Shown here piece by piece: positions 55,995 through 64,000 of a stretch of 64,000 nucleotides of DNA. The first letter of the stretch is position 1; each line of letters begins with the position of its first letter. A program made the translations under genes and the position numbers. The notes beneath the pieces are model-generated. The model made no database searches. It was given only the letters and a program-made list of their open reading frames with translations, and had not been told where the DNA came from. Source of the stretch: Megaleporinus macrocephalus (Eukaryota > Chordata > Actinopteri > Characiformes > Anostomidae); NCBI GenBank assembly GCA_021613375.1, contig CM038709.1:36984428-37048427 (forward strand). Reading direction: 5' to 3'.

Positions 55995-58610
55995 TGGTAG
56001 ACGTGGACTCACTTTTAACAAACTCAGGACCAGATTCAGACTCACCTTTATCTGACTTGTAAATCTGCTTGGACTTACCCTAAACTGACTCCTACTATTA
56101 TATCACATCACTTGTAATTCAACACAGACTTGAAGTCATCCTGAATTGAATCTCAAACTGAACTCAACCTTAACCGACTTGAGAATCAACTTAGACTACT
56201 CAGGACTTAATTCCGATTGAACCGTAAATCATTCACTACTCAACTCGGACTTACCCATCACTCATTCACTACTCAACTCGGACTTACCCATCACTCATTC
56301 ACTACTCAACTCGGACTTACCCATCACTCATTTACTACTTAACTCGGACTTACCCGTCACTCATTCACTACTCATCTCAGACTTACCCGTCACTCATTCA
56401 CTACTCATCTCAGACTTACCCGTCACTCATTCACTACTCAACTCATTTACTACGCAACTCTGACTTACGTCACTCATTCTCTACTCATCTCAGACTTACC
56501 CGTCACTTATTCATTACTCATTCACTACGCAACTCAGACTTACCCGTCACTCATTCACTACTCATCTCCGACTTACCTCTCACTCATTCACTACTCGACT
56601 CATTCACTACGCAACTCTGACTTACCCGTCACTCATTCTCTACTCATCTCAGACTTACCCGTCACTCATTCACTACTCAACTCATTTACTAAGTAAATCG
56701 GACTTACCCGTCACTCATTCTCTACTCATCTCAGACTTACCCGTCACTCATTCACTACTCATCTCAGACTTACCCATCACTCATTCACTACTCATCTCAG
56801 ACTTACCTGTCACTCATTCACTACGCAACTCGGACTTACCTGTCACTCATTCACTACTCAACTCATTTACTAAGTAAATCGGACTACCCGTCACTCATTC
56901 ACTACTCATCTCAGACTTACCCATCACTCATTCACTACTCATCTCAGACTTACCCGTCACTCATTCACTACTCATCTCAGACTTACCTATCACTCATTCA
57001 CTACTCATCTCAGACTTACCCGTCACTCATTCACTACGCAACTCGGACTTACCCGTCACTCATTCACTACTCATCTCAGACTTACCCGTCACTCATTCAC
57101 TACTCATCTCAGACTTACCCATCACTCATTCACTACTCATCTCAGACTTACCCGTCACTCATTCACTACTCAACTCATTTACTACGCAACTCTGACTTAC
57201 CCGTCACTCATTCATTACTCATCTCAGACTTACCCGTCACTCATTCACTACGCAACTCTGACTTACCCATCACTCATTCTCTACTCATCTCAGACTTACC
57301 TGTCACTCATTCACTACTCATCTCAGACTTACCCATCACTCCTTCACTACTCAACTCAGTCTTACCCGTCACTCATTCACTACTCATCTCAGACTTACCC
57401 ATCACTCATTCACTACTCAACTCATTCACAACTCATCTCAGACTTACCCGTCACTCATTCACTACTCAACTCATTCACAACTCAACTCAGACTTACCCGT
57501 CACTCATTCACTACTTAACTCATACACTACTCATCTCAGACTTACCGTCACTCGTTTACTACTCAACTCATTCACTACTCATCTCAGACTTACCCATCAC
57601 TCATTCACTACTTAACTTATTCACTACTCATCTCAGACTTACCCGTCACTCGTTTACTACTCAACTCATTCACTACGCAACTCTGACTTACCCGTCACTC
57701 ATTCTCTACTCATCTCAGACTTACCTGTCACTCCTTCACTACTCAACTCAGTCTTACCCGTCACTCATTCACTACTCATCTCAGACTTACCCATCACTCA
57801 TTCACTACTCATCTCAGACTTACCCATCACTCATTCACTACTCAACTCAGACTTACCCGTCACTCATTCACTACTCAACTCATTCACAACTCATCTCAGA
57901 CTTACCCGTCACTCATTCACTACTCAACTCATTCACAACTCAACTCAGACTTACCCGTCACTCATTCACTACTCATCTTAGACTTACCGTCACTCGTTTA
58001 CTACTCAACTCATTCACTACTCATCTCAGACTTACCCGTCACTCATTCACTACTTAACTTATTCACTACTCATCTCAGACTTACCCGTCACTCGTTTACT
58101 ACTCAACTCATTCACTACGCAACTCGGACTTACCCGTCACTCATTCACTACTTAACTCATTCACTACTCATCTCAGACTTACCCGTCACTCATTCACTAC
58201 TCAACTCATTCACTACTCATCTCAGACTTACCCGTCACTCATTCACTACTCAACTAATTCACTACTCATCTCAGACTTACCCATCACTCATTCACTACTC
58301 AACTCGGACTTACCCATCACTCATTCACTATCTCAGAATTAACCGTCACTCAACTCAGACACAGACTTGTCCTTAACTAACTTGTGACTTGACTCAGTCA
58401 TCCTGAACTCCCAAATTGAACTCAACCTTAACTGACTTGCAAATCTACTCAGCCCCCCCTTAATTGACCCAGGACTTCATTCAGACTCACCCATGTGAAT
58501 CATTTGCCACTCAACTCGATTCGTACTTAGCCATGACTTATTCATCAACTCAGACTTACCCTTAACTGACTTTTACTCACCTTTAACGGACCCTAACTCG
58601 AAATGGCATG
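55995..58610. repeat. 33-bp minisatellite array with degenerate flanks
   Basis: The core array at 56225-58345 has a 33-bp unit made of TACTCATCTCAGACTTACCC and GTCACTCATTCAC, interrupted by variants with an extra TACTCAACTCATTCAC block. About fifty ACTTACC words occur; on the minus strand, the gypc sense strand, each reads GGTAAGT. The flanks at 56128-56222 and 58387-58485 are similar to each other (CAGTCATCCTGAA and TGAACTCAACCTTAAC-type words) and built from the same vocabulary, so the array sits inside an older, decayed one. It lies 5' of the 55436 exon, in intron 1 if exon 1 lies farther upstream. Confidence 0.95.
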
Positions 58611-58614
58611 CAGT

Positions 58615-59150
58615 AAATGTGGTGTTCCAAAGAAGAAAACTTGAAAGCATCAACAGAAGGGCTTAACCTCCAGCAAGGTGAGGCAACAAGGAGTTTCTAA
58701 TAAAGTGGCTAATGATTATGTATTTAATGATGAATAAATGTGTGGAGTATGAAGGTCGTTAGGACAATCAAACAGAAAGATGAGGCCTTTGGGTGACAGG
58801 GGCATTTCAACACTTGTGGTGCTGCATTACTCTAATGAGTTCACACATAGCAGCAGTGACATTTCTTCAGACGTTTGAGAATCTAGAGCACTTTTATACA
58901 GTTACACACAGTTATAAAGAGCTCAACATGGGGTTTTATTAAAGCATCAGGAAGGCTGCTTTTAGACTGAGATTTATTACATTGCTAATTACTTAATAAT
59001 GACATTTTTAATCAGTGGAGGAATCCAAAGGAAACTTCAGCAGTGTGTTATGCTGTATGTGGGCCCACTGAACTGAACTTTTCTTCTTTGTTTTATTTTG
59101 TAAAGGGACGCTACATTTTTTTAGGCACAAATCTTTGTGCACTAGATAAT
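58615..59150. other. no gene seen
   Basis: Ordinary unique sequence. Confidence 0.5.
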
Positions 59151-59156
59151 ATCAGC

Positions 59157-59443
59157 TATTATGAGGTGAACATCAGATATTATCAGGTGAGTACCAATTA
59201 TTGTATAATGAGAACCAGACACTATCATATGAGTCCCAGAAACCATGCGGTGAGCACCTTATACTATGAGGTGAACACCAGATATTATCAGGTTAGTACC
59301 AAATACTATATGGTGAAAAGCAGATACTATCATGGTGAGCACAAGATACTTTCAGGTAATTATCAAATACCTGATATTCTCTGGTACTTACACATAGTAT
59401 TGTGTGCTCACCACATAATTTCTGGTATTCACCTGATAGTTTG
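59157..59443 (+). repeat. 21-bp minisatellite with a direct arm and an inverted arm
   Basis: Ten direct copies of a 21-bp unit (types TATTATCAGGTGAGTACCA and TACTATGAGGTGAACACCA) at 59157-59367 are followed by about three to four copies in reverse complement (GGTATTCACCTGATAG type) at 59368-59443. Since 21 is seven codons, a plus frame at 59043-59669 stays open and shows a YYQVSTK-type heptad; it is unlikely to be a gene. Confidence 0.85.
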
Positions 59444-59449
59444 TGCTGC

Positions 59450-60700
59450 ATACCCAGTTGTTGACCAAAAAAATCCTTCAGGGGCTCCACAGGTAAGAGC
59501 AAGTATAACAAAGTTTGGTGGTATAGGAAAAAAATATCTAAATATTAAAAATAAAAATATAAATACACATAGCAGTATACATAGCATCACAACAGTGTTC
59601 ATAATGCAGTATTTATCTTTTCTGAGATTTAAAAACAAGTTGAAATGCATAAAATGCAACAAATTTTAACACATTTTATGAGAATTACCCCAAATGTCAA
59701 AGAAATTTGCATATTCAGTGGTTGAGACCACTGAATATGCAATTAACAGAGTTATTCAGAGTTATTCAGAATGCTTTGTGTTTTACAGTGGTTGTTATAG
59801 GAACCAGGGATCACCATGTCTACAAAACAAATATAGACATTTTATGTCCAAAACCACCAGTGAATCTACATGTGTCTTCTGAGATCTATATGGTTGATAA
59901 TGGTGAAACAGTGGAAAATCTAAAATAATACATTTTTTTTGGAGACTATTCCGCCTTACAACATCCTTCATGTATCTCTCCACCATTTATGGATTTTAAA
60001 TATTATCAATTTTAAAACAACGTCTCAGACATCATCCAACGTATTCATAACCAATTTATTTAATTACTGCCTGTAAGGAAACTTGCATAGGTGGATGTTA
60101 ATTTCGTTTCAGTGTCACTGTGAACAATTCTGACTCAATAAGTTACAGAGAACAGCACACTTCACACCAAACCACTGAATGTTGTTTTATGGATGTAGTA
60201 ACAGTAAATAAAGTAGGCAGTCCATGTCTGAATTTTGTAAATCGCTGCTGTTGGAACAAAACCTTGTACCTACATTTTTCTCGTTTTGAATTTTTGATAG
60301 AATTTGAAAGTTCTGTTGTTCTTTACATTGTGTGTAAATTTGGATCAATGCACAAAAATTGCTTTAAAAAATTGTTTACATTGACTTTTTTTAAAAGTAA
60401 ATTATGTTTTTTTTTCCTTCTGTAAATGTATTATCACGGAGTATTATGTTTTTGTTTGGACAGATGGTCAACTGGTCTCGCTTTTCAATGATATATGAAG
60501 CTGTTTAGATGTACTGACGATCCCCATATACTCATAAACACACTTTGATGTAATTTATCTCAACAACTATACCATATTGACATGTTGCCCCCCACAGTAT
60601 AATATCAGATTTACTACAATTTGTATTGATTTAAAGAACATTAAGATGACTTAACAAGAAAAATGATCATCCAATAATATACATGATACATGATAGTTTT
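59450..60700. other. no gene seen; AT-rich with a short perfect hairpin
   Basis: AT-rich sequence. A perfect inverted repeat lies at 59707-59722 and 59727-59742 (16-bp arms, TGAG loop). No exon could be supported. Confidence 0.45.
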
Positions 60701-60779
60701 TCTTACAGTTGTCCGTCGTTTCCCCCCTTAAATATCAAACACATAACTTTGATATACTCTGTATGTTTTTTTATTCCCC

Positions 60780-61490
60780 AAGAAGGCTTGAAATGAAATT
60801 GTCCTTCGGCATAGCATCAATTCAGGAGTTAACGCCTTTTTCAAATGGTCTTGTGCTGCCTCTGGGGCCCTGGGAACGCATGGGTACTCAGAAAGGCCCA
60901 AATCCCTGCTAAATTTGCCGAGCAAACACCAGGGAGCCTGTCTGGCCTGGAGGCGTCCCCTCGTTAGCCTCGTTAGCGAGATCCGCTTGCTGCCACGACA
61001 CCGAGGAGGACATCTGTGCAGCTCAGTCGGATCTGAAGAACTGGGATCTTTTTTCTTTTTTCCTCGAACTGCTGCTGTGGAACCCAAAGGGTCCGAGCTG
61101 ACAGCACGTCCGCGGCCAAAGGCACCGGGATGCCAGGGAACATTAGAGCCGCCGGCCCTCCATCCTTTTCCTTCTCGCGGGTTTCAGCCACCACACACTC
61201 ACCCAAGGGAAGAGCCAACCCAAGGGCGAGGCTTTCGCTTTCATCACCTTCCCAGAAGTGGAGCTAATCTCGCCCAGAGCCGGCTTTTTGAAGCGCGCTG
61301 GTAATTGTCTCCCGATAGGGAGGACCAGCGGATCTTGGAGCCAAAAACGAATTCCAGCTCCCTTCAGTGCTTGGGCGGGGGGACAGCACAAGGGTTGATA
61401 TTTGCTTGAATTGATGCTGATTTCCTTTTCTGTGTGGATTTGCCCTTTTCTCATTAGCCGGTCAACCTGGTTCGTGGTCTCCATGCTTCT
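60780..61490. other. GC-richer, conserved-looking island
   Basis: About 700 bp richer in GC and CpG than its surroundings, unique, with short frames open on both strands (60709-61496) that overlap and match nothing known. If gypc exon 1 is nearby, this could be promoter-proximal or an enhancer; no start codon with a compatible donor was found. Confidence 0.35.
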
Positions 61491-61499
61491 GTTCACTCA

Positions 61500-63390
61500 C
61501 CCCAGCAGCCAATTTAACCAGCTCATGCAGGTAACATCAGATATTCTGTGGGAATGAATGCTCGTGACTGTGATCTTCAGTTCCTGGACTGTTCTAAGCC
61601 AAAGTTCAGGCTGCAGTGACTCCTTAAGCTTCCTATATTCATTAGGAAACCATCCAATTTCCCCCAAGGATTCATGTACTCCTACTAATGATTTAAAGAA
61701 CATCAGAACGTCCACTCTTATCAGAGCCATAGCTTTGTGGAGCTCTGTAACAGCCCTAAACGTTCACTTCTTTAAAGACGTTAAATTCGAGGGTCCTTTG
61801 GTTCCACCCAAAGTATAACAGGTGCCACTCATAGTGTTCTTTAAAGGCACTGTGTGAAAGACCATGTTCCTATGGTTGAAATCTTACGAATGAAGAGATG
61901 AACATTGGTGCTTGCTGATAACAGGCTTTCTTTCCAGAAGCTTCACATGTCCATGTTGAGGCTAAATGTGATGATACACTGCTAGCTTGGTACTAACTGC
62001 ACCACACTGGGAGACTAGTGGACATTAGAAAGATCCTGGCAGCTAATCAGACAATGAAAGGCTACTTCTATAGCAAATGTTCCCGTATTAAAACATTTCA
62101 ATGTAATGACATCCAACTGTCAGATCTTCTTCCTACGATTATATCTGGTTCTCACTATAAACTCAACGAAAATGTCCATTACTGGAGTCATGAACACTGG
62201 AGTTGTGAATGGTTCCATGCAGACATTATAATCTTAGCAGAACATTTTTTGGTGCTATACAAAATAAAGACTCTACATAGAACCATATAGAACACATTTA
62301 ATCTGAATGCAAAGAACCCTTTAATCATGCAAAGTGTTTTTAAGTATTCATGGTTCTGTATAGGACCATTTGCTTTGCTAAATAACTCTTGAAGAATGAT
62401 CTTTTGAAATGTGTACTTTTGCTCCATGATCCATAGGTTCAAATACACACTGCATAAGTAATTATAGAAGTATCTAGCTGGCCACAAAACAGAAGGTTCA
62501 TGGCAACAAACTTTTGATGCAAGATATTTAATTACCATCTTAAAAATAACACACTAATACCACAGTTATGTCACAAACTGAATCCCCATTAAATTTACAT
62601 TACCTCACAACTTACCTTAAAGTTGTGACCATGCCAGATCATAGCTGCAATGCCATTTATTTATATTCTGTTTTTGGATTTTCTGTTTTTGTGTTTTATT
62701 TTTGTTCCCTTCTCATCGTTATTGGAATCATGGAACACGTGTAGTGCAGGACATTTAAAAAATAATCAGTTGAGCAGAGCTTGTGCTTACAGTGGCTGGT
62801 GAGCAGCGTTGGCGTTGTTTAAAGTCTGTTAATTAAACCCAGGCTACTCAAAGTCCCTTTCCTGCTTTATATACGCCTCCGTCTAAATGTCCCTCCAGCT
62901 AATTACATTAAAAACACATCGTCCACAGAGTTGAAGAGTTGACTCTAACAGTTAATGGACAGGAGTCGACCCCCAGACATGCTGGACTGTAAGGGTCAAC
63001 TCCCCATTACATCAGTTTGTCAAAATAATGTGGATAATTGTGCATAATTTAAATGTAAATATATGATGAAAATGACAGCATTATTATTTGATCTTTTACA
63101 CATAAGCCCCTCCAGTGTTTTTACCCAGAGATGAGGTAAATATAAGAATCAGGGCTATAAATATGCACTGTTGCCAACTCCTCAGTGAGGAAAGTCTCTA
63201 TTGGCTGTCCTAAATGTCGCTGGAAGTCGCTAAATGACGTAATTGCCTAATTTGCATAATGGTTTGTTTGCGTGTATTTGAGGGAATAACGTTGTGGGAG
63301 AGTGAAAAGTGAACAAAACACCCTAAATATGTTATAACTACAAATGAACTCTGAATAAATGAACTTCTTCTGTGGATTCTTTTTTTGTTG
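61500..63390. other. no gene seen
   Basis: Ordinary AT-rich sequence. Donor-like sites on the minus strand at about 61498 and 62618 do not give the phase needed to join the gypc exon. Confidence 0.45.
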
Positions 63391-63394
63391 CCTT

Positions 63395-63457
63395 TGTATT
63401 AAGCCGTGTCACACTGAAGAATTTTCCTCTGGGATCAATAAAGTATCTATCTATCTA
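63395..63457 (+). repeat. LINE 3' tail fragment
   Basis: CACACTGAAGAATTTTCCTC, GGGATCAATAAAGTATCTAT, and a short CTAT-repeat tail. This is the familiar 3' end of a fish non-LTR retrotransposon; only the tail is present. Confidence 0.6.
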
Positions 63458-63604
63458 AGACGCTTTTATATTTACTGTTTTTTATATCTCTGTTCTTATT
63501 TCCTTTCGAAGCACTGTTCATTGTACCTCTAAGAGACTTTGTACTTGAAATGTTTAATAAAAAAAAAGGCAGGGTATTTTGTACTTTGGGAATGCGTAGT
63601 TCAT

Positions 63605-64000
63605 TTGCAGTGTGGTCGTGGAGTGGTGAGGGTCTGTTCTGACTGTGAGACTGAGCACTGTGAGTGTAGTGGGTTGTGGAGTGGTGAGGGTCTGTTCTGA
63701 CTGTGAGACTGAGCACTGTGAGTGTAGTGGGTCGTGGAGTGGTGAGGGTCTGCTCTGACTGTGAGACTGAGCACTGTGAGTGTTGTGGGTCGTGGAGTGG
63801 TGAGGGTCTGTTCTGACTGTGAGACTGAGCACTGTGAGTGTAGTGATTGTGGAGTGGTGGGGGTCTGCTCTGACTGTGAGACTGAGCACTGTGAGTGTAG
63901 AGGGTCGTGGAGTGGTGAGGGTCTGTTCTGACTGTGAGACTGAGCACTGTGAGTGTAGTGGGTGGTGGAGTGGTGAGGGTCTTCGCTGACTGTGAGACTG
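63605..64000 (-). repeat. 58-bp minisatellite running off the window end
   Basis: At least six full copies plus a partial one of a 58-bp unit (GTCGTGGAGTGGTGAGGGTC, TGTTCTGACTGTGAGACTGA, GCACTGTGAGTGTAGTGG); the GT(C/T)GTGGAG word recurs at 63615, 63673, 63731 and 63789. Since 58 is not a multiple of 3, the frame rotates every copy, but all three minus frames lack stops, giving chance ORFs of 111-166 codons (63447-63947, TVRTDPHHST type). These are not genes. Confidence 0.95.

Noticed and set aside
61498..61541. Possible gypc exon 1 on the minus strand (acceptor CATTCCCACAG, donor GTGAGTG, ATG frame MSWLNWLLG)
   Set aside because: From the ATG it ends in phase 2 while the next exon needs phase 1; the join would hit a stop within a few codons.
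62618..62660. Possible gypc exon 1 ending at a GTAAGT donor on the minus strand
   Set aside because: Three possible ATGs give phase 0, phase 2 or an immediate stop; none joins the phase-1 exon.

Overview
This is vertebrate, almost certainly teleost fish, nuclear DNA. It is intron-rich and gene-poor, and it carries fish-type transposons: Tc1/mariner, hAT, an L2/CR1-clade LINE, tRNA-derived SINEs and a palindromic foldback family. Many long minisatellites are present. The foldback family suggests an otophysan (characin, catfish or relative), but that is only an inference from memory of such repeats. No bacterial-type operons, CRISPR arrays or RNA genes were seen.

The one host gene I can support is on the minus strand. 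Three coding exons at 55436-55468, 45823-45861 and 41242-41438 have consensus splice sites and compatible phases (all phase 1). Together they encode the last 89 residues of glycophorin C (gypc): a short acidic ectodomain stem, one transmembrane helix, a 47-residue cytoplasmic tail with the protein 4.1-binding juxtamembrane segment, and a C-terminal EYFI PDZ ligand. The first exon with the start codon was not found; it lies either unrecognised between 55.5 and 64 kb or beyond the window.

Layout. 1-41 kb is the region downstream of gypc. It holds a Tc1 element with both ends (2200-3564), foldback copies (3.6, 4.6, 6.2, 11.9 and 20.0 kb), SINE copies (5.8 and 37.8 kb), a non-autonomous hAT element with a perfect 8-bp target duplication (9490-10708), an LTR-like pair (27.2 and 29.5 kb), a 40-bp minisatellite (32.4-33.0 kb), a 72-bp TA repeat and a 5'-truncated LINE with an open reverse transcriptase frame (34.4-36.4 kb). 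Between these are TE-poor stretches that resemble conserved non-coding elements (7.3-8.5, 13.7-14.1, 19.5-19.9, 23.05-23.4 and 26.4-27.2 kb). 41.2-55.5 kb is gypc with two introns, which contain a 50-bp minisatellite, a 65-bp minisatellite and a mariner relic. 55.5-64 kb lies upstream of the second-last-but-one exon and holds a 2.1-kb 33-bp minisatellite, a 21-bp minisatellite with inverted arms, a GC-richer island and a 58-bp minisatellite running off the end.

The observations I rate highest are: (1) a duplicated about 175-bp non-coding segment (24.25 and 26.42 kb) in which one copy has lost CpGs in the direction expected of methylation decay; (2) a minisatellite that presents about fifty consensus 5' splice-site motifs in the gypc sense orientation; (3) an 84-nt near-perfect hairpin at 12652-12735; (4) an orphan exon-like segment at 29256-29354.
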